Shown here: piece by piece, positions 17,090 to 26,402 of the stretch | Layout of the letters: each line of letters begins with the position of its first letter | Position numbering within the stretch: position 1 is the first letter of the stretch | Assembly (NCBI RefSeq): GCF_900143255.1 | Contig: NZ_FRDI01000006.1 | Coordinates: 78,234-142,233, forward strand | DNA from: Desulfovibrio litoralis DSM 11393 | Lineage (GTDB): Bacteria; Desulfobacterota; Desulfovibrionia; Desulfovibrionales; Desulfovibrionaceae | Length of the DNA stretch: 64,000 nt | Direction: 5' to 3' | Notes under the pieces: model-generated | Database searches by the model: none | The model's input: the letters and a program-made list of their open reading frames with translations, nothing else | Told to the model about the DNA's origin: nothing | Program-made: the position numbers and the translations under genes

Positions 17090-17330
17090 TTAAACGCTTA
17101 AACCCAGTGTTTTTTGAATAGCGTTTACAATTGTTTCACGTTCTTTATCTACATCGGTATCTTTTAAAGTTTTTTCAGCGTGTCTAAAAGTTAAACGTAT
17201 GGTCAAGTTGCGTTCATTTTTACCTTCAGGAGAGAAGACATCTATAAATTCAATATGTTCCAATAGAGGGCGTTTTAAAGCCACAACCGCAGTGTAAAGC
17301 TCACTATATTTTAAACCAAGAGGACAAATA
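17090..17330 (-). pseudogene. displaced copy of the pheT 3' end
   Basis: This segment repeats the last ~240 bp of pheT (compare 17475-17715) at about 97% identity, from the stop codon up through ALKRPLLEHIEF and on to FPLGL-region codons. It encodes the C-terminal anticodon-binding (FDX-ACB) part only and has no ribosome site of its own. Directly upstream it is fused to a scrap of the chemoreceptor gene. It is a recombination product and not a gene. Confidence 0.88.
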
Positions 17331-17362
17331 TATGTATGAAGTGCGTCATGCCGTTAAAGGTT
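17331..17362 (+). pseudogene. 30-bp fragment of the chemoreceptor 3' end
   Basis: GAAGTGCGTCATGCCGTT preceded by TATGTA and followed by AAAGGTT matches 7045-7077 of the chemoreceptor gene with two or three mismatches. It abuts the displaced pheT end, so two unrelated gene ends were joined here. Confidence 0.65.
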
Positions 17363-17396
17363 GGCTCAACTTAATTTATCTTTACTATAACGACTA

Positions 17397-17454
17397 AAAC
17401 AAAACCAACCACAATAAGCAGGTTTTTCTGCTTAAGCGGTCGGTTCTAATTTAA
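17397..17454 (-). terminator. hairpin downstream of pheT
   Basis: AAGCAG-GTTTTT-CTGCTT forms the apical stem and AACCAACC pairs with GGTCGGTT at the base. It lies about 20 bp after the pheT stop codon and is a likely terminator, although the T-run is weak. Confidence 0.5.
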
Positions 17455-17474
17455 TATATTTGGCGTTAAGAGTC

Positions 17475-19892
17475 TTAAACGCTTAAACCCAGTGTTTTTT
17501 GAATAGCGTTTACAATTGTTTCACGTTCTTTATCTACGTCTGTATCTTTTAAAGTTTTTTCAGCGTGTCTAAAAGTTAAACGTACGGTCAAGTTGCGTTC
17601 ATTTTTCCCATCAGGAGAGAAGACATCTATAAATTCAATATGTTCCAATAGAGGGCGTTTTAAAGCCACAACCGCACTGTAAAGCTCGCTATATTTTAAA
17701 CCAAGAGGACAAATAAAGGTAATATCTCTTTTAACTGCCGGATAAGTAGGTAAAGCTTTAAAGAGTATTGTTGTTTTAGCACTTAATTTAGCTAAAACTT
17801 CAAGATTTAACTCGGCTACCCAAACGGCTTTACGCGCGTGATATTGGTCGGCTATTTCGGTTTTGATTTGTCCGATGATTCCAACTTGTTGTCCAGATAG
17901 GCTCACTTCAACGGCAGGTAATAAAAAGCTGTGTGTAGAGTTAAGTTTATATTCTGCTTGTCCAAGGTTTAAAAAACAGAGCAGGTTTTCAACATAGCCT
18001 TTTATGTCGAAATAATCACAGTCCGCTTCGCTGTGTCCAAAGCTTTGACTTGAGCGTGTTCCATAAAGCAGAATTGCCATTTTGCTTTGTTCTTTAACCG
18101 TGGTTTCAGAGTCGGAACTGGCTTCAAAACAATGGGCGAGTTCAAATAATCTTACGCTTGTACCCGCTTGAGCGAGGTTTTCTCTTAAAGAATTCATCAT
18201 GCCCGGCATTAAGTCAGTGCGTAAAACATCGAGTTCGGCATTCAAAGGATTTTTAATTGAAACTCGACCCGCTTGAGCGAGGTTGAACGTATCTAAATCT
18301 TTATGCCCAACAAAACTATAATTTATAGCTTCGTTTAAACCAGAGCCGGAAGCCCAAGTTCTAAGACGCATTAAAAAGGCAAAGTCTTTTGCACCCGCAT
18401 CAATTGAGCTGGTATCTTTATTTAAAAACTGTGGAATACTCGGTAGAGTTGGCGGAATTAAATCTACGCCATAGACTCGGCCGACTTCTTCGATAAGGTC
18501 AACTTCACGCTCTAAATCGTGTCTCCAGCTCGGCATAGTTACGTTAAATTCTGCTTCGTTAACTTTATTAAGCTGACAACCTAGTTGTTTTAAAGTGTTT
18601 TCACAAAATTCAGTTTTTAATTCAACGCCTAAAAGGTCGACAGCTTTTTGTACTCTAAAGCGTGAAACCGCAGGCACAAAAGCTTTGCTTTCATAACCTT
18701 GTTCTTGTTTAAGGACTTTTCCGCCAGCGTATTGACACATTAAGGCAGCGGCACGGTTTAGGGCAAAACGTGAATTTACTTGGTCAATGCCACGTTCAAA
18801 ACGATAAGATGACTCACTATGTAAGGCGAGTCTGCGGGCTGTTTTACGAATGATTGAAGGATTAAATACAGCACATTCCAATAAAATATTTGTGCTTGAA
18901 TCGCCCACTTCAGAGTTTTGACCGCCCATTACTCCGGCGAGAGCCACAGCTCTTTCGCTGTCTCGAATGGTGAGATCCGTTGATTTGAGCGTATATGTTT
19001 GTCCATCAAGGGCGGTGAATTTTTCGCCTTCTTGAGCGAGGGCAACGTTAATAGTGTTTCCGCTTATTTTACTTAAATCAAAAGCGTGTAGCGGTTGACC
19101 TAATTCCATTAAAATATAGTTAGTTATATCAACAATATTAGAAATAGGGCGAACGCCGACAGCCTGCAAACGTTGAGCAATCAAATCTACGCTGGGTGCA
19201 ACTTTTACTCCGCTTAAAATACGGGCGAGATAACTAGGGCAAAGTTTTGGGTCTTGAATGTTGATGGCAACTTTTTCATCGCTCAGATACTCTTCAAAAT
19301 TCGGCATCTTTGGCATAGTTAACGGTAAGTTATAGGCGAGTGCAACTTCTCTGGCGAGTCCTAAAATAGATAAACAATCAGCACGGTTAGGCGTAATCGA
19401 AATATCTAAAATTTCATCATTCAAATTTAAAAAATCAACAAGTTTAGAACCGATTTTTGAGTCTGCCGGTAAAACATAAATACCGCTATGATCATTTGAT
19501 AAACCTAGTTCTCTTTTGGAACAAATCATACCACAAGATTCTTGACCACGCAGTTTAGTTTTTTTGATTACAAAACCGCCGGCTCCGTTAATTTCCGGCA
19601 TTTTTACGCCAATAGTCGCCACAGGAACTTTTTGTCCTTTAGCGACGTTTGGAGCACCGCAAACTATATTTAGTAGCTCAGATCCTACATTGACTTTACA
19701 AACAGAAAGTTTATCCGCATCAGGGTGGCGTTCGCACTCAACAACTTCACCAATAATAATATCGGAAATCTCTCCATACGGGCGTTGTATATCTTCAAGT
19801 TCAAGACCGAGCATAGTGAGCTTAGCCCCTAAAGCTTCTGCACTGCCTTCGTAAGGTACAAATTCACGTAACCAATTAAGACTTAATAACAT
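17475..19892 (-). CDS. pheT: phenylalanyl-tRNA synthetase beta subunit
   Basis: The 805-residue large subunit of the alpha2-beta2 enzyme that charges tRNA-Phe. Domain order is the tRNA-binding OB fold (about 40-150), the B3/B4 editing region (about 210-390), B5 (about 405-480), the catalytic-like core, and the C-terminal FDX-ACB domain (about 715-805). Length and order are normal for bacteria. It lies 74 bp after pheS and is cotranscribed. A second copy of its last ~80 codons sits just downstream. Confidence 0.97.
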   Translation of the reverse strand: MLLSLNWLREFVPYEGSAEALGAKLTMLGLELEDIQRPYGEISDIIIGEVVECERHPDADKLSVCKVNVGSELLNIVCGAPNVAKGQKVPVATIGVKMPEINGAGGFVIKKTKLRGQESCGMICSKRELGLSNDHSGIYVLPADSKIGSKLVDFLNLNDEILDISITPNRADCLSILGLAREVALAYNLPLTMPKMPNFEEYLSDEKVAINIQDPKLCPSYLARILSGVKVAPSVDLIAQRLQAVGVRPISNIVDITNYILMELGQPLHAFDLSKISGNTINVALAQEGEKFTALDGQTYTLKSTDLTIRDSERAVALAGVMGGQNSEVGDSSTNILLECAVFNPSIIRKTARRLALHSESSYRFERGIDQVNSRFALNRAAALMCQYAGGKVLKQEQGYESKAFVPAVSRFRVQKAVDLLGVELKTEFCENTLKQLGCQLNKVNEAEFNVTMPSWRHDLEREVDLIEEVGRVYGVDLIPPTLPSIPQFLNKDTSSIDAGAKDFAFLMRLRTWASGSGLNEAINYSFVGHKDLDTFNLAQAGRVSIKNPLNAELDVLRTDLMPGMMNSLRENLAQAGTSVRLFELAHCFEASSDSETTVKEQSKMAILLYGTRSSQSFGHSEADCDYFDIKGYVENLLCFLNLGQAEYKLNSTHSFLLPAVEVSLSGQQVGIIGQIKTEIADQYHARKAVWVAELNLEVLAKLSAKTTILFKALPTYPAVKRDITFICPLGLKYSELYSAVVALKRPLLEHIEFIDVFSPDGKNERNLTVRLTFRHAEKTLKDTDVDKERETIVNAIQKTLGLSV

Positions 19893-19966
19893 TTTTATAG
19901 ACTCCTGACGAGTTTAGTATTGATTTTTATACTGTAATTTATTTAATTATAATAAGGCGGTTTTAT

Positions 19967-21010
19967 TTAAACACTCGCAAACTGGCTTAAAAAACGCATG
20001 TCATTTTGGAAGAACATACGCAAATCAGTTATGCCGTATTTTAACATGGCGATACGTTCCACGCCCATGCCAAAGGCAAAGCCAGTATAGGTATCATCAG
20101 GGTAGCCGGCGTTAGTAAATAAAGTTGGGTCTATCATGCCCGCACCGAGTATTTCTACCCAACCGGTGGTTTTACAAACTCTACAAGGCTCGTTGTTTTT
20201 AAAGCCTTTTCCGCCACATAAAGCACAAGAAATATCTACTTCAATACTTGGCTCAGTAAATGGGAAGAAGCTAGGACGAAAGCGTACTTTGCGTTCTTTT
20301 CCAAACAGAGAGTGAATAAGATAAGTGAGCGTTCCTCTAAGGTCGGCTAAACTTACTTTGGTATCAATATACATGCCTTCGATTTGGTGAAACATAGGAG
20401 TATGAGTTAAATCAGAATCACGACGATAAACTTTTCCGGGTGAAATAATCGCTAAAGGTGGTTTATTTGCGAGCATAGTACGCATCTGAACAGGGGTTGT
20501 GTGAGTGCGTAACAAAACATTATCAGTAATATAAAGAGTATCTTGCATATCCCTTGAAGGGTGGTCATGCGGAAAGTTAACGTATTCAAAATTATATTTG
20601 TCTAACTCAACTTGTGGCCCTTGAGCTACTTTATAGCCAAGAGTCGCAAAAATATCAGAAACTTGTTTCATAACTAAGCTGATAGGGTGGAGCGAGCCTT
20701 GTTCTAAACGTCTACCCGGAAGGGTCGGGTCAAAACTTGCTAAAGCGTTGCTTTGAGCTAGGGCTAAAATAGCTTGTTTTTTTTCATCAAAAGCAGCGTT
20801 TAAGGCTTCTTTAACCTGATTTGCCGTTTTACCTACTAAAGGTCTTTCGCTTGGGTCTAGGCTAGCTAAAGATTCCATTATTTTTGCCAAGCGTCCTTTA
20901 CGACCTAAAAAATCAATTCTTAATTCTTCTAGGTCGGCTTCGGAGTTAGCGTTTTCCAATCCTGTTTTAAGTTCGGGAATGAGTCCTTCGAGGGCAGCAA
21001 TTAAGTTCAT
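19967..21010 (-). CDS. pheS: phenylalanyl-tRNA synthetase alpha subunit
   Basis: The 347-residue catalytic subunit. The N-terminal coiled-coil tRNA-binding arm is followed by class II synthetase motifs: motif 2 around [14 protein letters not shown] and the motif 3 end [15 protein letters not shown] zinc-ribbon-like CALCGGKGF...CRVCKTTGW insert, common in this branch, is present. AAAGGTG precedes the ATG. It is the first gene of the pheST operon. Confidence 0.97.
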   Translation of the reverse strand: MNLIAALEGLIPELKTGLENANSEADLEELRIDFLGRKGRLAKIMESLASLDPSERPLVGKTANQVKEALNAAFDEKKQAILALAQSNALASFDPTLPGRRLEQGSLHPISLVMKQVSDIFATLGYKVAQGPQVELDKYNFEYVNFPHDHPSRDMQDTLYITDNVLLRTHTTPVQMRTMLANKPPLAIISPGKVYRRDSDLTHTPMFHQIEGMYIDTKVSLADLRGTLTYLIHSLFGKERKVRFRPSFFPFTEPSIEVDISCALCGGKGFKNNEPCRVCKTTGWVEILGAGMIDPTLFTNAGYPDDTYTGFAFGMGVERIAMLKYGITDLRMFFQNDMRFLSQFASV

Positions 21011-21101
21011 GTTTCACCTTTATAAACGTCAAAGAGTTTTATGTTTTTTATTATCTTTAAATTATATGTGTAATTTTTTAAATCATGCAAACTTCTTGAA
21101 T

Positions 21102-21128
21102 ATTATACAGCATTGTTAAAGACTGCAA
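21102..21128 (-). promoter_or_regulatory. candidate pheST promoter
   Basis: On the minus strand TTGCAG (21128-21123) and TATAAT (21107-21102) are separated by 15 bp, about 92 bp before pheS. The short spacer makes this tentative. No T-box-like leader was recognised. Confidence 0.35.
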
Positions 21129-21154
21129 GTGTCTTGTTGCTTAATTATTATACT

Positions 21155-21688
21155 TTTTTATTTTATTTTATTTAATATTGATGCTCTTATGAAATTTAAT
21201 AATTATTTTGGTAGTTTTCAATTATTTATATTGATTGAATTTAATTCATTATATTGTAGTTAAATATGAAGCTATTATAAAATTTATTTTTATTATTTTA
21301 TTTAGACCTTATGCTCTTACGGAATAGGGATTATTTCGGTCGTCTCCAATACTTATAATAAAATTCATTTTTATTATAAAATTATATCGAAATTACACAC
21401 TTTCGCTAAGTTAACCTTGCTTAGGTAGGCTCCAATACCTATAATAAAATTAATTTTTATTATTCAATTTTATTTAAAACCTAATGCTCTCACGGAATAG
21501 AGATTATTTCGGTCGTCTCCTATACATATAATAATTATGTATTGTAATCTATTTACAACTTTATACTTTCAGTAATTTCACCTTCTTTCGGTCGGCTCCA
21601 ATACTTATAATAAAATACATTTTTATTATAACATTTTTATTTAAAAACTATACTCTCGCTAAATTTATTTTGCTGGTCGTCTCCGACG
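21155..21688 (+). repeat. noncoding tandem array of ~83-bp repeats
   Basis: About six imperfect units of 79-87 bp (clear starts at 21273, 21354, 21440, 21527 and 21606; an eroded one before). Each unit has an AT-rich inverted repeat (TATAATAAAATTCATTTTTA and variants), a middle part with ATGCTCTCACGGAAT, and ends in TTTCGGTCGTCTCCAATAC. The units differ enough to be old. Two further units lie at 24776-24966, and an inverted end lies at 21962-22003. No frame is open across it. Confidence 0.75.
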
Positions 21689-21835
21689 GGCACGGGGAAA
21701 ATGTTTTCCCCTTTGCATTCCCGCCATAAGGGGCTAGTCGCCCCTTAACCCCACGCACGCACCATGCCTGAGTTTTCCGCCTTTGGCGCAAAAAAGTCTA
21801 TACGCCCCGTAGTTCCTTGGGTCGCCTTAATAACG
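21689..21835 (+). repeat. GC-rich hairpin block
   Basis: A block much richer in GC than its surroundings. It contains GGGGAAAATGTTTTCCCC (21694-21711), AAGGGGC/GCCCCTT (21728-21746) and further short dyads. It directly follows the repeat array and has no open frame. It may be a structured RNA, a terminator cluster or the remnant of another repeat family. Confidence 0.5.
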
Positions 21836-21952
21836 CTCACGAAATTTTACAAGCTTGAATATTTAGAATTTTTATGTGCTTAGTAAAATTATCATGTTCA
21901 ATCGTCTTTGGGGTATTTTAACAATGCTCACGAAATTTTATAAGCTTGAAGC
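21823..21952 (+). repeat. direct repeat pair, GCTCACGAAATTTTA type
   Basis: GCTCACGAAATTTTACAAGC (21834 onward) recurs as GCTCACGAAATTTTATAAGC about 92 bp later. The pair resembles the GCTCTCACGGAAT part of the nearby 83-bp units. Confidence 0.55.
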
Positions 21953-22047
21953 TTGCGAACCTTAATAAAAATGCGTTTTATTTATAGGTATTGGAGTTGC
22001 TCCAAAAAAATTTAAACTATAAACTATAAACATAAAATATATAAAAA

Positions 22048-22088
22048 CCCCCAAGATTAATAAGATTTATCTCTTAACCTTGGGGCGA
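22048..22088 (-). terminator. terminator of the AOR gene at 22115
   Basis: The stem CCCCAAG/CTTGGGG with extra pairing inside lies just downstream of the AOR stop codon. Confidence 0.65.
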
Positions 22089-22114
22089 ATAATTAATTAA
22101 AAATTAAACACTAA

Positions 22115-23851
22115 TTAGAATTTATAAACAGCGTCTAAATCAGCATCGCTTACATCGAACTTAACTCCGTGAGGTGCTAACGCTTCACGGCTAAAGTACA
22201 TAGGCAAGCGGTCTTGTTGAGGCCCAAACCCTGCTTTTTCGTTAAAGTCTTTTTCAGCTCTCAATATCTTTTTACCTAGTTCATTAACATCATCAGCGGT
22301 TAAAGACAAGCCTGTCATGGCGTTAAGAGAGTCTACCATAGCTTGGAAGGTTTCCGGTTGGTCTAAGATTGCAAAAGCAATAAAGAGACACCAGCCTGTT
22401 GAATCAAGGGCTGCCGTAGCTATTTGTAGGTTACGAGAAAGTTCAACTTGTCCTGCTGGTTTTAAAGGATCAACTGTTCCACCAACGCCTAAGATGTTAG
22501 CAGTAACAGCATAACCGGCAGTATGGTCAGCACCCATTGTAGTTGTTGCATAAGTTACGCCTTGTCCTTTAACAGCACGAGGGTCATAAGCCGGCATAGC
22601 CTGGCCTTTAACAACAGGAGCACGTTCAAGCCCGAAACATTTAGCAGTAACAGCAGTGCCTGCACCAAGAATACGACCTAGGTGCGTTCCCTTACCTGTT
22701 TCATGGATAAGATTTAAAGCACCTTTGGCATCACCGAACTGAATAACGCCTGCGTCCATAGCCACGGCAATAGTCGCACCCATTTCAATGGTGTCTAAGC
22801 CGTAGTTATCGTCCCAGTAATCCATTTCAGCAATAGCATCAAGGTCAGAAATGCCACAGTTAGCACCATGTGCCCAAACTGTTTCATATTCTGGTTGTTT
22901 GCTGATATATTTTCCGTCTTTATCAACATAAATACCTGAACATTTGATAATACAACCACGATGGCAACCGTGAGTAGGGTTTCCGCCACGTTTGGTTATT
23001 GTGGCGGCCATTGTTTCGCCGGATATTTTATCAGCATCAGCAAAACGTCCGGTGCTAAAGTTCTTTGTTGGTAACCCGCCGGCTTCATTTAAAATATTTA
23101 CTAAAACGTTTGTTCCGTAAGCGGGAAGTCCTTGTCCGGTTACGCCGTGTTTCAGTAGGCCTTCGGCAAAACGTTTGTTGGCATCTTTGAATTTAGTAGC
23201 GTCTTTAGGTTCACGCATTTTAGTATCTTCATATTCAATAATGATACATTTAATACCTTTAGAGCCCATAACCGCACCAACACCACCACGACCGGCATGG
23301 CGAGAAGGGCGACATTCAGGGTCGGTAACAGCAATAGTAGAGTTACACATAAGCATTTCGCCGGCAGTACCAATACTGAACACGGAAACTTTAGTGCCAA
23401 ATTCATCACGAATGCGATAGTTTAAGTCATAGTTTGTAAGACCACGCCAGTCATTACATTTTTCTATGCGTACTTCTTTAGAATTGATAACGATACGGTA
23501 TAAATCGCTATTTTTGCGAGCACCTTCTAAAATAACTGCCGCATAACCTAAGCGAGAAAGTGCTTGAGCTCCGCTACCGCCGGAGTTTGCTTCTTTTATT
23601 GTTCCTGTTAAAGGGCTTTTACAGCCGATAGAAACACGCCCTGAGGTAGGGGCCGCAGAACCGCTCATAATTCCGGGGGCGATAACCAATTTGTTTTCCG
23701 GCCCGAGGGGGTGGCATAAAGGTGGAACTTCTTTACAGACTACTAAAGAAGTCATGGCTCTTCCGCCTAAACCGGCATATTCGCCAAGTCCTTCGGTTTT
23801 TGCTTTAGGGCCGCCATCAGCACCAACGTTAATGCGTAGTACTTTGTCCAT
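22115..23851 (-). CDS. aldehyde:ferredoxin oxidoreductase family protein
   Basis: A 578-residue tungsten/molybdenum bis-pterin enzyme of the AOR family, which oxidises aldehydes to acids and reduces ferredoxin. The N-terminal domain includes GGRAMTS and PTSGRVSIGCKSPLTG. The Fe-S cysteines are C296, C300 and C304 (CHRGCIIKC, spacing Cx3Cx3C rather than the usual Cx2Cx3C) plus C488 in DSTGWC. It is shorter and divergent from the second AOR at 39058, so substrates probably differ. It is monocistronic; a MoaD/ThiS-like carrier lies about 2 kb away. Substrate unknown. Confidence 0.88.
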   Translation of the reverse strand: MDKVLRINVGADGGPKAKTEGLGEYAGLGGRAMTSLVVCKEVPPLCHPLGPENKLVIAPGIMSGSAAPTSGRVSIGCKSPLTGTIKEANSGGSGAQALSRLGYAAVILEGARKNSDLYRIVINSKEVRIEKCNDWRGLTNYDLNYRIRDEFGTKVSVFSIGTAGEMLMCNSTIAVTDPECRPSRHAGRGGVGAVMGSKGIKCIIIEYEDTKMREPKDATKFKDANKRFAEGLLKHGVTGQGLPAYGTNVLVNILNEAGGLPTKNFSTGRFADADKISGETMAATITKRGGNPTHGCHRGCIIKCSGIYVDKDGKYISKQPEYETVWAHGANCGISDLDAIAEMDYWDDNYGLDTIEMGATIAVAMDAGVIQFGDAKGALNLIHETGKGTHLGRILGAGTAVTAKCFGLERAPVVKGQAMPAYDPRAVKGQGVTYATTTMGADHTAGYAVTANILGVGGTVDPLKPAGQVELSRNLQIATAALDSTGWCLFIAFAILDQPETFQAMVDSLNAMTGLSLTADDVNELGKKILRAEKDFNEKAGFGPQQDRLPMYFSREALAPHGVKFDVSDADLDAVYKF

Positions 23852-24112
23852 AACTTTTCACTCCTCATGGTTAATGATAAAAGAACATATGGCTTACTAC
23901 TCTTCTTTTTACTTAGAATTAAAATGATTAATTATTTAAAAAGCTCACTTTAGACTAATAAACCATAAAGACCAAAAAAAAGCTTTGTTGTCTTCTTTTT
24001 CTTATAACAGAAAGACGAAAGAGTTTCAAACTTTTATTTATTAAATCTTATTAGGTTAATAATAACATAAAGGAGAATGGTAAAAACGAGCTTGTTTTTG
24101 TGGGAGAGTTAT

Positions 24113-24655
24113 TTAGATTTTAGCCTTGAGGCGTTTTATCCCTTCACGAAACAAAACATCTATTTTATCGGGTTTGTGTAATAAAACAACTTCGCCAAGC
24201 CCGAAGCTTGGGTGAGAGAGTAAATCGCCCTTTCCAAAACTTTCATTCATATTGTAAGTTTTTGGAGTCAAAACGGCTAAACGTTTCATTGCGACTTCCC
24301 AAGCCGGGTCGTCTAAAAGAGGGGTGTTTTTTGTAGAGCTTGTCGTACGTTTTAGACTTGTTTTTTCTTTTGTTGGTTTTTCTCCGCCTGTTTGAGAAAG
24401 AGTCGAAGGTTTATATTTTACCCCAACAGTAGTTGCGTTTTCTCTGGCTTGCCCTGCTCTTACTTTTTTGATTGCCGGAGTATTGCTTTTTTGGTTTTCT
24501 TTGCGTGCCGGGCGATATTTATGTATACTGCCACAGGCTTTACACTCTACTTTAACTATTTCGTTACCGGCGACGGCAATGATAACATGACTTGTTTCGT
24601 CGTTACAGCGAGTACACATTGAGAGTGTTAAGGCTCCTGCTTCAATTTTATCCAT
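24113..24655 (-). CDS. zinc-ribbon protein of unknown function
   Basis: A 180-residue protein with an N-terminal zinc ribbon (CTRC and CKAC about 27 residues apart), a basic low-complexity linker (about 48-115), and a C-terminal domain, KGDLLSHPSFGLGEVVLLHK, that resembles short beta-barrel (KOW/CarD-like) folds. An upstream in-frame codon at 24739 would add 28 basic residues, but the ATG at 24655 has AAGGT nearby and starts the conserved part. Similar proteins occur in sulfate reducers; the role is unknown, possibly nucleic-acid binding. Confidence 0.65.
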   Translation of the reverse strand: MDKIEAGALTLSMCTRCNDETSHVIIAVAGNEIVKVECKACGSIHKYRPARKENQKSNTPAIKKVRAGQARENATTVGVKYKPSTLSQTGGEKPTKEKTSLKRTTSSTKNTPLLDDPAWEVAMKRLAVLTPKTYNMNESFGKGDLLSHPSFGLGEVVLLHKPDKIDVLFREGIKRLKAKI

Positions 24656-24775
24656 AGTTAATACCTTGTATTTTTTGATTTTATAAAAAAATCTGCGTAA
24701 TAAATATTGTTTAATGGGTAGATATATTATATCTTTCAAAGAATATAAAGCATTAATTTGATGTTTGCCTAATTA

Positions 24776-24966
24776 TTATAATCTATTTTAAACCCCATAC
24801 TTCCGTGAAATAGTCTTTTGTTTCGCTCGCCTCATATCTTTATATAATAAAATTACATTTTTATTCTATCATTATCTTTAAATTTGACGCTTTTACGAAT
24901 ATTTTGTTGGTCGCTTCAGACTATTCATATAATAAAATACATTTTTATTATATGCATATGGGACGA
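24776..24966 (+). repeat. two further units of the ~83-bp repeat
   Basis: AATAAAATTACATTTTTATT (about 24847-24866) and AATAAAATACATTTTTATTA (about 24932-24951) with GGTCGC/TCGCTCGCCTC ends show the same unit as at 21.2-21.7 kb. Nothing else is recognisable in the 24656-25041 gap. Confidence 0.65.
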
Positions 24967-25041
24967 CCTAAAAATGCTTATTGCATGGAAGCGTTAGTTT
25001 TTTTAAAGATTATAACAAAATAAGGCAAAAGGGTTGATACG

Positions 25042-25499
25042 GTGATTAAAAAATATCAACATATAATATACGGCTTACTCTTTGCGTTTATTTGGTTATT
25101 TGTGGGCATATATCTCTTAATAAGTGGATCTGAGTATGGTCTCTTTGTTATTTATGGTGCACCTCTGGCAGGTTTTTTAATCGGAACATTGTTTGGGTAT
25201 TTAATTATAATACATAGAAATATAAATAATTATGCTCTGGCTATCATTATGGTAGCGTTGACGGTTATAGTTTCACTTAGTTTGTTGGTGTATGCGTTTG
25301 TTTTTTGGGTTTATCCAAGATATTCTTTTTAGGGGTGAACCGGTAGCGAGTCTGTTGTATGTACCTCTTGGGGCTTGCCTTACTCATTATTTAGCCTTTT
25401 ATTTTATGGATTGTATACGGTTATTGGTGGAATTATTTTAGCATTATTGTTAAAGTATGTAATCATAAAACAAAATAAGGCAAAAGGGTTGATACGGTG
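25042..25499 (+). pseudogene. frameshifted tandem copy of the membrane protein gene
   Basis: It starts at GTG 25042 and reads 96 codons of a hydrophobic protein, then stops at 25332. The sequence that follows (25350-25499) still matches the 3' end of the next gene (FSLLFYGLYTVIGGIILALL) but in other frames, so this copy has lost bases in the middle. About 76 bp around its start (25014-25089) are nearly identical to 25471-25546, which shows a tandem duplication. A truncated 96-residue product with three membrane segments might still be made. Confidence 0.7.
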
Positions 25500-25985
25500 A
25501 TTAAAAAATATCAACATATAATATACGGCTTACTCTTTGCGTTTATTGGCTTGCTTGTCGGTATACAGCTTACAATAACTGCAATAGGTGATGGTTATTA
25601 TCGATTTATTTTTTTTGCACCTATTGCTGGTTTTTTAAGCGGTACACTGTTTTGGTATCTAATTATCATGCGTAAAAATAGCAATAATTATGCTCTGGCG
25701 ATTATTGTTGGGGTTTTAACGGGTACGGTCTCGCATTGGCTTTGTTGGTCTATTTTTCTGGTGGTTGGGTATATAGAAGCATTGCTGTCTGGTAGTGAGA
25801 GCCATGATAGTCTAATATCACCATTATTTGCACCTTTGGCAGCTTTTTCTTACTCATTATTTAGTCTTTTATTTTATGGATTGTATACTGTGATTGGTGG
25901 AATTATTTTAGCATTATTGTTGATGCACAAAATCTTAAAATTAAATACAACAACTCAATGGGACATAAATATTTATAGGAGCTGA
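25497..25985 (+). CDS. uncharacterised membrane protein, intact tandem copy
   Basis: A 162-residue protein with four hydrophobic segments, starting at GTG 25497 behind the same AAGGCAAAAGGG leader as the broken copy. No catalytic motif is visible and I do not recognise the family. Its end is eight bases before the MoaD/ThiS-like gene, so the two are probably cotranscribed. Confidence 0.6.
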   Translation: MIKKYQHIIYGLLFAFIGLLVGIQLTITAIGDGYYRFIFFAPIAGFLSGTLFWYLIIMRKNSNNYALAIIVGVLTGTVSHWLCWSIFLVVGYIEALLSGSESHDSLISPLFAPLAAFSYSLFSLLFYGLYTVIGGIILALLLMHKILKLNTTTQWDINIYRS

Positions 25986-25992
25986 CTTTAAC

Positions 25993-26223
25993 ATGAGTAT
26001 GAAATTAGAAATAAAATGTTTCGCAACTTTAGCCTCGCAAGCACCTACTAATGGGGTTTTAGAAATGCCCGCAAAAAGTACGGTGATGCATGTCATGAAG
26101 CAATTACAGATTAACCCGGACGAGGTAAAAATTATTTTTGTTAATGGGTTACATGCAGATGCGGATACTGTGTTAAAAGACGGCGACCGTGTTGGCTTAT
26201 TCCCACCGGTGGGCGGTGGTTAA
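25993..26223 (+). CDS. MoaD/ThiS-family sulfur-carrier protein
   Basis: A 76-residue beta-grasp protein ending in the GG motif (PPVGGG) needed for adenylation and thiocarboxylate formation. The conserved FVNGLHADADTVLKDGDRV segment is present. Such proteins supply sulfur for pterin cofactor or thiamine synthesis. In genomes with AOR enzymes a MoaD-like protein commonly serves the tungsten/molybdenum pterin cofactor, so a role for the two AORs here is reasonable but not shown. Confidence 0.85.
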   Translation: MSMKLEIKCFATLASQAPTNGVLEMPAKSTVMHVMKQLQINPDEVKIIFVNGLHADADTVLKDGDRVGLFPPVGGG

Positions 26224-26307
26224 GGGTTTTGAGCCACGTTTAAAAATAACCTTTTTTTATAACTCCGATTTGGTGTATTTTATCAACGCTAATTGAAGAC
26301 GCTTATA

Positions 26308-26402
26308 AAAATAGTTTTTTGCGGCTTAAAACGTTTTATGCGGTGGCATACAGAACATAAAACGATGGAAAAGCAAGCAAAGCATAGTTGTACAATGGTC
26401 TT
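26308..26402 (-). mobile_element. MITE-like element, partial, inverted
   Basis: It ends in GTACAATGGTCTT (26390-26402) and contains the CGTTTTATG/CATAAAACG hairpin (26332-26366) seen in the 48372 and 52055 copies. The other terminus is eroded and no target duplication was identified. Confidence 0.6.

Noticed and set aside
17090-17284. Separate small gene encoding an FDX-ACB domain
   Set aside because: It is nearly identical to the pheT end and has no start signal of its own.
21155-21688. CRISPR-like periodicity
   Set aside because: The ~83-bp units are related along their whole length and there are no unique spacers or cas genes.
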